A stretch of 64,000 nt of DNA from an uncultured Oscillospiraceae bacterium (lineage in GTDB: Bacteria; Bacillota; Clostridia; Oscillospirales; Ruminococcaceae): contig UQSL01000001.1 of assembly GCA_900543705.1 (NCBI GenBank), positions 48,650 to 112,649 of the forward strand, given 5' to 3'. A model generated the notes under the pieces. The model saw only the letters and a list, made by a program, of their open reading frames with translations. It ran no database searches and was not told the origin of the DNA. Each line of letters starts with the position of its first letter. Positions within the stretch are counted from its first letter, which is position 1. This document shows positions 9,361 to 17,005 of the stretch, one piece after another. The position numbers and the translations under genes are program-made.

Positions 9361-9387
9361 AGGCATCCTCCTTATTCAGTTTTACTG

Positions 9388-9456
9388 CACAATCCAACGA
9401 TTGTGAACCTATAATACACTAGTTTCCGTGAACTGTCAATATGTTTTGCAAAACAT
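9388..9456 (-). promoter_or_regulatory. Promoter of the DGQHR gene with two flanking palindromes
   Basis: On the minus strand TTGACA (9434-9439) and TATTAT (9411-9416) are spaced by exactly 17 bases, a strong sigma-A promoter. A perfect 16-base palindrome, ATGTTTTGCAAAACAT (9441-9456), lies just upstream of the -35 box. A second inverted repeat, CACAATC-N4-GATTGTG (9388-9405), lies just past the -10 box at the start of the transcript. Both are candidate operators. The palindromes are seen; the binding protein is unknown, with DndB-like autoregulation one option. Confidence 0.8.
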
Positions 9457-9467
9457 TTTTCTTGTAC

Positions 9468-9513
9468 AAAAAAAACAAGCCCATCGTTTACACGAGCGCT
9501 TCCGATGAGCTTG
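9468..9513 (-). terminator. Rho-independent terminator of the defence operon
   Basis: Minus-strand hairpin with arms CAAGCTCATCG and CGATGGGCTTG, followed by eight T residues (the A-run at 9468-9475). It lies 15 bases after the methyltransferase stop and before the promoter of the DGQHR gene, so it marks the 3' end of the long operon. Confidence 0.88.
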
Positions 9514-9528
9514 CTAGCAATCTACACG

Positions 9529-9930
9529 TTATTTAAGAATAATAGCCCCCTCTTTTTTCAGGAAGCGCTTGGCTTTTACGAAAAAATCTTCAACTTCCTT
9601 TACTGGAACATGCACGAGCGAGGCATTCGTCCAAATTCCATCATAAGACTCTCTCGGATTCCAATCTTGAATCGTAAGATTTTCGACTTTAAGCCCATGC
9701 TCATTCGATATTCGGCATAGTTCAGATGATGCATCTATTCCTTCAGCCTCATATCCCTTGCTCAGGAAATATTTTATATCTCTTCCACTGCCGCTGCCAA
9801 TATCTATTATTTTCCCGCCGGGAGTCACATACCTCAGGAATCTGTCGCAAAGCGGCGACATATTTGCATGCGCTGTAAGTTCATAGTAAGATTGAGCATT
9901 TTCATTATAGTACTCGATTGTCCTATTCAT
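9529..9930 (-). CDS. Short class I SAM methyltransferase, probably C-terminally truncated
   Basis: 133 residues with a clear Rossmann SAM-binding motif (KIIDIGSGSGRDIKYFLSKGYEAEGIDAS) and motif IV-like IWTNASLVHVP. The chain ends just after the strand KKEGAIIL, where full-length relatives of this family usually continue with more β-strands and a substrate region; the stop TAA is followed at once by the operon terminator. It may be a truncated gene or a minimal enzyme. No DNA-methylase catalytic motif (such as DPPY or PCQ) was seen, so the substrate is more likely a small molecule, RNA or protein. The ATG overlaps the HNH gene stop (ATGA), and GGGGTGA lies just upstream. Confidence 0.75.
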   Translation of the reverse strand: MNRTIEYYNENAQSYYELTAHANMSPLCDRFLRYVTPGGKIIDIGSGSGRDIKYFLSKGYEAEGIDASSELCRISNEHGLKVENLTIQDWNPRESYDGIWTNASLVHVPVKEVEDFFVKAKRFLKKEGAIILK

Positions 9931-10937
9931 GCCGTCACCCCTGATTTTCCAGAACTGGGACTCCATATTCTGTCGTACCCGTTCACCTTTGCGATACCAT
10001 AGACATATCTTAGCATTCGCTGCTGGTAGTGAGCCATGTCATGAGTTTGAACGTGTGTCTGTATTTCGCTGTTCCGGTGTATAAGTGTTTCAAGATACCC
10101 TGCGTCCGGCAGCCTATCATTTTTTGATCTGTTGCATGTCGGACAAGCCAGAACCAGATTCCACAGATTGTCATCCTTTATAAAAGACCAAGGGACAAAA
10201 TGATCAACATCAATCTTATTGGGATCCAGCAACCTATCACAGTAGAAACACCGCTTGTTTTCAAACTCCTCAAAGAGAATCTGCCGGTAATACGACAGGT
10301 TATTTCTCTTTGAGCTCTCGTCGATTTTGGTGAGAATATGATCAGCTGATTTATCCTCGTTTACTTTCTCCAGGAATCGAGCCCATTCATAGTAATTCAG
10401 TTTTTCTATTACAACCTTGTGCTTGCAGATGAACTCGTACATTTGCGGATTAATCTGTATCCATTCACCCTTTTTAGAAAATGAATAAAACAGGTGCTTG
10501 GTATCCTCGAACAAAGCTCCGACAACATAAGTTTTGCATTTCATTTTCACCTGATGGGATATATCAATCATCATCTGGCTCGAAAGGCTCTCATACGAAA
10601 TAATTTCAATTATCCCATATTTGTCTTTTGCACCAAGCAAAATCTGTTCGATAAAAGATTTCCTATTATCATTAGTGCGGGCCTTCTGCCGCAAACCATA
10701 CTTGAGTATGAGATTCCAATATATCTCCGCGAATTTAGAAAAAAGCTGGTCAAAGGACAATTTTAAGTTCTCATCAACATTATATAAATTATCGATAATT
10801 GCTTTCAGGAATCCAAATTTATAGCTTGAGTCATTCCGCGACCTTGAAGAAAAAACGCAGCTGAATGCAGACCAAAGTTCATCTTCGGAAACCTCTCTTT
10901 CTTCGTATGTCCCTTCCTTTAAATCAAACCCGGCCAT
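9927..10937 (-). CDS. HNH endonuclease with long N-terminal region
   Basis: 336 residues. The C-terminal third is an HNH domain: CFYCDRLLDPNKIDVDHFVPWSF, NLWNLVLACPTCNRSKNDRLP. It has two CxxC pairs, the DH catalytic pair and the Asn-rich helix. The first 210 residues form a helical domain I do not recognise, with a conserved-looking CKTYVVGALFEDTKHLFYSFSKKG region. As the only HNH enzyme in the operon it is a strong candidate effector that cuts foreign DNA. Its ATG overlaps the stop of the 330-residue protein upstream (TGATG) and its stop overlaps the methyltransferase start, so it is tightly embedded in the operon. Confidence 0.87.
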   Translation of the reverse strand: MAGFDLKEGTYEEREVSEDELWSAFSCVFSSRSRNDSSYKFGFLKAIIDNLYNVDENLKLSFDQLFSKFAEIYWNLILKYGLRQKARTNDNRKSFIEQILLGAKDKYGIIEIISYESLSSQMMIDISHQVKMKCKTYVVGALFEDTKHLFYSFSKKGEWIQINPQMYEFICKHKVVIEKLNYYEWARFLEKVNEDKSADHILTKIDESSKRNNLSYYRQILFEEFENKRCFYCDRLLDPNKIDVDHFVPWSFIKDDNLWNLVLACPTCNRSKNDRLPDAGYLETLIHRNSEIQTHVQTHDMAHYQQRMLRYVYGIAKVNGYDRIWSPSSGKSGVTA

Positions 10938-11929
10938 CAGATCCCTCGTTTCTTCTTCAAAAGTTTTATCAAAGACTCCGGATCCGCCAACAGTGCTTTC
11001 GTCTCCTCGTCCAAGTCGCTTGTTTCTTCAAAGTCATCTTCATCCTGCTGCATAAGCAAATTCTCATTACGCTGCTCCGCCTCAGCAGCGAGCTTTTCCA
11101 TTTCCTCTGCCTCAAAGAGCATCTCCATAGTGTTAACCTGAGATGGCTCTATCTTAAACAAATACTCATCGGTCTCTGCCACCTTGTCAGCGTATGTTTC
11201 CTGATAGGGTTCCTCAAGACCCCTGGAACTTTTTTCTATTTCTCCGGAGAAGCTCACGCCTATAGCTAATTCTATTTCCTGCAGCCCCTCTATATACGCA
11301 TATAAAAATCGCTGGGCGTTTCTTCTTTTCAAAATAAGATCTGATGTATCCTCTTTAAATTTAATGCTATCCCGGATATATGTATAATACTCTATAAAGC
11401 CTGAGTAATCCGGCGAATACATTAAACTATCGCAAATTTCTTGCATCTGAGCTTCGGTCTTAATGATGTCAGAAATATAATAATTACTGGCCGTAATCTC
11501 ATCATATGCCCGGCACGTAAAAATGATTCCATCTTCTGAAGCCACAAAACAAATATTAAAACCGTCACTAGCCTTATTAATTATCTTTGTAAATGCGATG
11601 CAAAAACGGAGAGTCTCCCAATGCAGATTTTTTACCGCGATAACTCTGCAGGGAATAACTCCGCGCTTTGCATCTTTATGAAATTCTGTAAAAACAATTA
11701 TATCTCCCACTTCGGATATGAAATCTATTTCTGGCCTGGTATAGATCTCATTTTTATTTCCGTTTAGGAATACGTATTTTTCAAAGCTTCCGACATACTG
11801 AGTCGATTTGTCAATCAGCAACCCGGTCGGCAGGAGCAATTCAACTACCGTATCGACGGAATAGTATTCAAATGCTGATTGCGCAAATTCGTCGCATGCG
11901 TCTGCCTCCTTGCCCCAATATATGTCCAT
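10937..11929 (-). CDS. Unrecognised defence-operon protein (330 aa)
   Basis: I do not recognise this family. The 330 residues are acidic; the N-terminal two thirds alternate predicted strands and helices (DIIVFTEFHKDAKRGVIPCRVIAVK and FNICFVASEDGIIFTCRAYD look like β-sheet). The C-terminal 80 residues are a highly charged helical tail (EMLFEAEEMEKLAAEAEQ and DDFEETSDLDEETKALLADPESL), which may dock a partner. No catalytic motif or membrane segment was seen. It lies 7 bases after the 196-codon gene upstream and its stop overlaps the HNH start, so it probably works with the HNH nuclease or the SMC ATPase. Confidence 0.7.
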   Translation of the reverse strand: MDIYWGKEADACDEFAQSAFEYYSVDTVVELLLPTGLLIDKSTQYVGSFEKYVFLNGNKNEIYTRPEIDFISEVGDIIVFTEFHKDAKRGVIPCRVIAVKNLHWETLRFCIAFTKIINKASDGFNICFVASEDGIIFTCRAYDEITASNYYISDIIKTEAQMQEICDSLMYSPDYSGFIEYYTYIRDSIKFKEDTSDLILKRRNAQRFLYAYIEGLQEIELAIGVSFSGEIEKSSRGLEEPYQETYADKVAETDEYLFKIEPSQVNTMEMLFEAEEMEKLAAEAEQRNENLLMQQDEDDFEETSDLDEETKALLADPESLIKLLKKKRGI

Positions 11930-11936
11930 ACCTCAA

Positions 11937-12491
11937 TCACTTATTCAAAATCGAATCAATACTCGCCTTTAACGCTTCTCCATCCTGCTCCTCGTCAAAT
12001 TTTTTGACATAATCAAAAATCCTTCTCAGATAGGAATCATCATCTGTACAACGATCAACAAACTGCTCATGCAGAACATCTACTCCACCCAGGAAATATT
12101 CATTAAAGATCTTCATATTCTCAGCAATTTGCTCTTTATCATCTTCCGACGTCTCTGACAGCCTGAACGCGCGATAGATTCTTTTATCCACATCCGGCTC
12201 CGAATCTTCATCAATCAGCATGATTGTCTGATAGACAAAGCGAAGTTCCTTTTTCCTTTTGGATATCTGCTCATACAGGATACCGACATCCCCGTCATTG
12301 GCGGAACCCATAGGAATTCTCCTTCTATACTGATACCCAATCAACGGGCACACTGTATAAGCATCAACATAAGAAGTGAAAATCTTAAAATTATTGTGCT
12401 GTGCTTTGTCCGGAACATTACCTCGCAGCTCACACAGGTCTTTCAGATAATTAGCCTGTAATCCATAAAAATCCTGATTCCCATCAAACAT
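11937..12491 (-). CDS. Unrecognised small partner of the SMC ATPase (184 aa)
   Basis: An unrecognised protein of 184 residues starting MFDGNQDFYGLQANYLKDLCEL. The start at 12491 is supported by GGAGG six bases upstream and overlaps the 3' end of the SMC gene by 8 bases, so translation is likely coupled. It contains an aromatic basic patch (CPLIGYQYRRR) and an acidic helical C-terminus. By position it is a candidate companion of the DndD-like ATPase, comparable to DndE in Dnd operons, but it is longer than DndE and I see no clear similarity. Confidence 0.7.
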   Translation of the reverse strand: MFDGNQDFYGLQANYLKDLCELRGNVPDKAQHNNFKIFTSYVDAYTVCPLIGYQYRRRIPMGSANDGDVGILYEQISKRKKELRFVYQTIMLIDEDSEPDVDKRIYRAFRLSETSEDDKEQIAENMKIFNEYFLGGVDVLHEQFVDRCTDDDSYLRRIFDYVKKFDEEQDGEALKASIDSILNK

Positions 12492-14487
12492 GAGAAGCCT
12501 CCTTCCTGATATGCGTGGAAGTATCAATCTCCTTGCCTTCGCTGTCTCTATCCTTCAGAATGGTGTAGCTGATGCCAACATACTGCTCAAGATTTTTTAA
12601 AGCGTACTCCCAGTCTTTCTGCATAACAGCCATAATCACCTGATTTGCTGTTTTCGGGAGGATCTTGCATATATTGTCAATATGGATCTCATCCACGTTT
12701 GAAAACGGAGCATCCATCACGAGCGGATAAACCTGTCCCAGCTTCATATCATTGTCATCAAGAATTTTGTCCTTAGCCATTGAAACGAGAGCTGCTATGA
12801 AAGCAAAGCTCTTAACGGCCTTCAGTCCATCAGACTCCTCCGTAGTCACATCGCTGTATTTTACGCGGTACTTATCATCAATAACAATTGATCTTTCACC
12901 GTGATACATACGTGCGAAATTGTCATTCACTCTGTTTTGCAGCTGTTCCCGGACAATCACTTCCTTGCTCTGATATGTCTTAATCAGCCAAGCGAGTACG
13001 TTTTCCGCATACGCGATGTATCTTGCCACCCTGGAATTCTTGCTGCTGCTCTTTGCATATTTTTCAATTGATCGTTCACAATCTTTGATGTGACCATCGC
13101 AATCGCCGATTTCAGCGTTTATCTGATTATAATCATCCAGTGCTTCCCTATATTTAGTTGCCGCCTCCCGGCGCTTATCTTCTATGGCCTTTGCATCTGT
13201 ATCATCAATTATCTGTTCAGATGTGGCCTTTAGATCATCCTGAAGCTGTCCGATTCTACGTAATGTTTCTCTGTAATCTTTATATTTTTCAGAAACTGTA
13301 TCGCAGTATGACTCACTGCCAGAAAGATACCCTTCAGCTTTACTCTTATAGTTGCCTACGACAGTCCCAATCTGTTCCGGAGGAAGTTTCTTTCTCTCTG
13401 CCATGACAAGCCTGTAGGCAGCCGTATTGGGAGCAAGCCTGGTTCCGCAAATACAAATCCCTCTATGAATCAGGAAGTCAATAGATTCCTGTTCCATAGC
13501 CGGAACACTCTCAGTGTCATCCTTGACAGCTTCAAGAATATCTAATGCGTTTTTTATGGCAGGCATTCCAAAGAAAGCATATGGTTTCATATTAAATGCA
13601 GCAACCATTGCTTTCTTACAAGCTTCCAGGCGTTCTTGTTCCCTTTTTAGCGTGCTTTCTATGCGGTCGCGTTCCCTTTTCGCCTTTTTTACCTGCTCTA
13701 CATTACTTTTGGAAAGTTCTACGCTATATTCCTTCTCTTTTCCATTCCAGTAATCCCGTTCTCTTTCCGCATTTTGAAGATCGTCCTGCAGCATAGCCTT
13801 CTTCTTACGGTAGGTCTCGAGACTATCCCTGGCCTTCTGCGCAGCTGCATTGCCGGAAGTATCGATCATTCCGTTGAAATTCCTTGCCACCACCTGAAGA
13901 TGATCCCTTGAATGTTCCAGAACATCCAGCCTCATCAATCCTCGAACAGCTTTAGACAAATCTGTTCTGTTTGCAATTCCAGAAATTCGCTCACCGCCAA
14001 AGAAGAAATAGTCCGATAAGTCCATCGGAAGTACCCGGTCAATAGACTCTGCTATGTTATTTCTCTCAACATTCGTCTTCGTTTGCCCATCAGAAAGCAA
14101 ATACTCAAGCGTAAGGTCTTCATCCGGTTTTTTGTTTAACGTAACCTCAACGCCATTTTTCCCTGTCCGTCTATCGCTGCAGACATACGTAAAAGAACGC
14201 TTTAAAATGTACTGCATGTCATCGTGGATGAAAGTAATTGCAACATAGGTCGTCTGTGTATCGCCAACATGCATGTTAGAGCGCACATCGCTATTGAGAA
14301 GAACCGGATCCTCGAATCCATTTTTCCCATAAAGACACCACTCAAACGCTCTGATGATTGTCGTTTTTCCTGAGGTGTTTACGCCAATCAAAACCGTGAC
14401 GTTTTTTTCTTTATCGGTAGAGAATTCTATATTCTGCTTCCCGACATATTGACGGAAGTTATACATCTCGATTTCTTTTATGATCAT
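12484..14487 (-). CDS. DndD-like SMC/Rad50-type ATPase
   Basis: A 667-residue ABC-type ATPase with long coiled coils. The N-terminus has IKEIEMYNFRQYVG and Walker A GVNTSGKTT at about residues 35-43. Two helical coiled-coil arms flank a hook-like GICICGTRL at about 343-351, a two-Cys element like those at the tip of DndD, RloC and Rad50 relatives. The C-terminal lobe has Walker B LVMDAPFSNVDE, but the signature region reads ESDGLKAVKSFAF rather than a canonical LSGGE. DndD supplies ATPase or nicking-linked functions in Dnd phosphorothioation; here the protein may sense or process DNA. Its ATG overlaps the stop of the 53-residue ORF upstream (ATGA). Confidence 0.88.
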   Translation of the reverse strand: MIIKEIEMYNFRQYVGKQNIEFSTDKEKNVTVLIGVNTSGKTTIIRAFEWCLYGKNGFEDPVLLNSDVRSNMHVGDTQTTYVAITFIHDDMQYILKRSFTYVCSDRRTGKNGVEVTLNKKPDEDLTLEYLLSDGQTKTNVERNNIAESIDRVLPMDLSDYFFFGGERISGIANRTDLSKAVRGLMRLDVLEHSRDHLQVVARNFNGMIDTSGNAAAQKARDSLETYRKKKAMLQDDLQNAERERDYWNGKEKEYSVELSKSNVEQVKKAKRERDRIESTLKREQERLEACKKAMVAAFNMKPYAFFGMPAIKNALDILEAVKDDTESVPAMEQESIDFLIHRGICICGTRLAPNTAAYRLVMAERKKLPPEQIGTVVGNYKSKAEGYLSGSESYCDTVSEKYKDYRETLRRIGQLQDDLKATSEQIIDDTDAKAIEDKRREAATKYREALDDYNQINAEIGDCDGHIKDCERSIEKYAKSSSKNSRVARYIAYAENVLAWLIKTYQSKEVIVREQLQNRVNDNFARMYHGERSIVIDDKYRVKYSDVTTEESDGLKAVKSFAFIAALVSMAKDKILDDNDMKLGQVYPLVMDAPFSNVDEIHIDNICKILPKTANQVIMAVMQKDWEYALKNLEQYVGISYTILKDRDSEGKEIDTSTHIRKEASHV

Positions 14488-14645
14488 CGCTTCTCTACCT
14501 CCGTCATAATCATCCTCTGGATCTTGTTAATCATTGCCGGATTAGATTCCTTTTTGACAATATTGTCAGACTCCATCTCCAACAACCTCAGCTTGATGGT
14601 ATCGATCTTTTTTTCATCCAGCTTATCATTCGAATTCGTCTCCAT
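14484..14645 (-). CDS. 53-residue charged microprotein in the defence operon
   Basis: A short ORF that fills the gap between the helicase and SMC genes. It starts METNSNDKLDEKKIDTIKL and ends MIMTEVEKR. The sequence is strongly charged and probably a single long helix or coiled coil. Evidence that it is real: AGGAGG lies six bases upstream of the ATG, it overlaps the helicase 3' end by 20 bases, and its stop overlaps the SMC start (ATGA), exactly the coupling seen elsewhere in the operon. No family is recognised; a regulatory or bridging subunit for the helicase or the SMC ATPase is plausible. Confidence 0.72.
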   Translation of the reverse strand: METNSNDKLDEKKIDTIKLRLLEMESDNIVKKESNPAMINKIQRMIMTEVEKR

Positions 14646-16809
14646 CGATGGCCTCCTCTGTTTCTTTTTCCGTTATTCCGAACGCTGACTCTATATCATT
14701 AATCAGCTCATCGGAATCCCGTGCATTTTTAGCTATTTTGCCAAACTCTTTGATTCTTTGCAGTTCCCTTTTGGCCAGAGCTTTCTCGCAATTAAAATCA
14801 GGGTTATATGGGTTTATATCCTCCATTGGCTCTGTTAACGTTACAAAATCATAAATCACTGCATACGGCTTGTCTTTTGCCAGTCTAAGCACACGACCTC
14901 GCCTTTGGATGTATTCCTTCGGATTGGTGGTACTCGCAAGTATAAACGCCGTCTTTATGCTCGGAATATTTACGCCCTCATCCAGACACTTAATTGCAAT
15001 TATCGTCTGGTATGGAGAAGCTGTAGCAAAGCACCGCTTTATTACTTCTCTTTCTTCTGCAGACTCATTTGATGTAAAGTGAGTCACCTTCATGCCCAGA
15101 TCATTTCCAAGCATTTTGGATACCGAAACAATCTGTCTCTCACCTTCTTCATCCCGTTCGGAATTATCGTTTGAAAAATCCTGCGTTCGCGTCACTCCAC
15201 AATAAACTAAAATGTGCGTGTCATCCTTATATTTCTCCATTAACTCACGGAGTTTAGAAAGCTTGCCTCTGGCTCCTGCGACAACTCTCGCCCGCTGAAG
15301 CAGAAGGCGTTTCCCTTTTTCCGTAATTATCAGCTTGCCATGCTTGTCCTTATGACATTCCTTTGAAGCCAAGTATGATAGCTGCTTATACTTTTCGTAC
15401 TCGTCATCGTCGAGATAAATAAGAACCGGATAATAATAGTAGGGTGTCAACTTCTTCTCATCGATAGCTCTCTTTAAATCATATTCAATACACTTGTCTC
15501 CAAAATATGCCTTCAGGGCGTCCGTACCTTCTTCATCGCCATGCCTGTCTAAAGTAGCGGACAGTGCCAGCCGATACTGGATATTGGGATACAGCCTTGC
15601 CTGCAGATTTGGTGATCCGAAATTATGAGCCTCGTCTACAAGGAGCAAGGTATCTTTCCCCAGTTGCTTCATCTGCTCGGTAACAAACTTTGAAGAATAC
15701 GTGGCGTTTGTTGTCACAAAACAAAATGTATTTATGACTCCGAGCGAAAAATCCAGCACATCGTCTTCCAGCCGCTTTTTCCAATTTTTCTGCTTTGACG
15801 CTGAATATCCTATCGTCGGCGTCATATTAAAAAGTTCTATATCTTCAACCCACTGTTCAACAAGATGCTGGTACGGACAAACTATTATGATCGCGAGTCT
15901 TTTTTTATCATCGTACAACCGAGCTACCGCTCCTAGTCCTGTATATGTCTTGCCGGTACCGGTGGCCATATCAAAAATCCCTCGGTAATCGTTTTCAGCC
16001 CATTTGCTGATTGCATCTTTCTGGTATGGTCTGAAATCAAATCCTTGGGGAACATGTGGAATCCCCTTATCAGGTGTTTCTATATGGGTATCGTATTCTT
16101 CTTCCTCCAGCAGCTCTTCCCTTGTAAAGAAAGCATCTAATTCCGGCTTCCTCATGACATTGAATTTTTCCCTGAGTACATCCGGAAAATCCAATACTTC
16201 CAGGTCGCCGTCCTCTTTATTCCAAAGCTGCTCAAAGTCTTTCTGTATTTCATCTACATACGCTTTCGACTCTTCCCACGACTTAAACACAACAATGGAT
16301 TCCGAATTAACATGGAAAGCATTTATCGTTTCATTAAGCGAACCGGTAAAAACAATCTTATTTCCATTCTCATCGGTCACAATCCCCTCTTTCTCGTGGA
16401 ACATTCCCATGGATTTGCTCGGCGGCGTAAACGCCACTTTTATATCAAGGAAACCCTCTTCTATCAAATATGCAAGGAAGTTAAGTCTCTCTTCTTCAAA
16501 GTAATTTTCGGGTTCTTTGAAATCCCTCATAAGAGCTCTTCCAATTATTTCCTTATGTTCATACCCCTTATTTATAGCTTCGATATCTTCTTCTGACAAC
16601 CTCGGCGAGACAATGAACTGGATTTTACCCTGGTTTCTTGTCAGCCCCTTCAATCCCTTTGTAAGGTCGATCAATGCTCCGGAAGTAAAAAAGCCAACAG
16701 CCCTCTGATAAAGGACCGCTTCCTTAAGCACCGGCGTATAGAATTCCCTCACAAGATTGTGCTTGTATGTCTTGTAATATCTAAGCAAAGGAATGTCCCT
16801 AAACGACAT
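14626..16809 (-). CDS. PLD-nuclease/superfamily-2 helicase fusion
   Basis: 727 residues. The N-terminal 200 residues are a phospholipase-D-like nuclease: HEKEGIVTDENGNK (H138, K140, D146) and TGSLNET at about 155-161 make one HKD half-site, so a dimer would form the active site. The rest is a DEAD/DEAH helicase: ATGTGKT at about 282-288, VDEAH at 391-395, ALSAT, and QRRGRVLR for motif VI. Such fusions are common restriction effectors that move on and cut DNA. AGGAGG lies six bases upstream of the ATG, which follows the DUF3343 stop by one base. Within a phosphorothioation operon it is the best candidate for the DNA-degrading arm. Confidence 0.92.
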   Translation of the reverse strand: MSFRDIPLLRYYKTYKHNLVREFYTPVLKEAVLYQRAVGFFTSGALIDLTKGLKGLTRNQGKIQFIVSPRLSEEDIEAINKGYEHKEIIGRALMRDFKEPENYFEEERLNFLAYLIEEGFLDIKVAFTPPSKSMGMFHEKEGIVTDENGNKIVFTGSLNETINAFHVNSESIVVFKSWEESKAYVDEIQKDFEQLWNKEDGDLEVLDFPDVLREKFNVMRKPELDAFFTREELLEEEEYDTHIETPDKGIPHVPQGFDFRPYQKDAISKWAENDYRGIFDMATGTGKTYTGLGAVARLYDDKKRLAIIIVCPYQHLVEQWVEDIELFNMTPTIGYSASKQKNWKKRLEDDVLDFSLGVINTFCFVTTNATYSSKFVTEQMKQLGKDTLLLVDEAHNFGSPNLQARLYPNIQYRLALSATLDRHGDEEGTDALKAYFGDKCIEYDLKRAIDEKKLTPYYYYPVLIYLDDDEYEKYKQLSYLASKECHKDKHGKLIITEKGKRLLLQRARVVAGARGKLSKLRELMEKYKDDTHILVYCGVTRTQDFSNDNSERDEEGERQIVSVSKMLGNDLGMKVTHFTSNESAEEREVIKRCFATASPYQTIIAIKCLDEGVNIPSIKTAFILASTTNPKEYIQRRGRVLRLAKDKPYAVIYDFVTLTEPMEDINPYNPDFNCEKALAKRELQRIKEFGKIAKNARDSDELINDIESAFGITEKETEEAIDGDEFE

Positions 16810-16810
16810 T

Positions 16811-17005
16811 TCATGCCTCCTCTATCACTTTGAGTTCTATGCCTTTCAGTATTTCAAGCGCTTTGTCCTCTGAAGTTCTGATGCAAACTCCACAGTAAGC
16901 TTTATCCTGAACAGGTGTCGGAACCACTTCGCAAGAAACTCCTGCATTTGTTAAAAGTTCTTCTGCCTTGAATACATTGCTTGTGCTGTAAAAAACTATA
17001 TGCAT
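16811..17005 (-). CDS. DUF3343 putative Se/S carrier protein
   Basis: A 64-residue protein: MHIVFYSTSNVFKAEELL, an EVVPTP loop, then AYCGVCIRTSED. This is the DUF3343 (putative Se/S carrier-like) pattern: a small ferredoxin-like α/β fold with a Cys-Gly motif, here expanded to CGVC. The family is suspected of carrying sulfur or selenium from cysteine desulfurase-like enzymes. Here it directly follows the cysteine desulfurase gene, its ATG overlapping that stop codon (TAATG), so a sulfur-relay role in DNA phosphorothioation is a natural inference. An in-frame ATG at 17014 is a less likely start. Confidence 0.82.
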   Translation of the reverse strand: MHIVFYSTSNVFKAEELLTNAGVSCEVVPTPVQDKAYCGVCIRTSEDKALEILKGIELKVIEEA

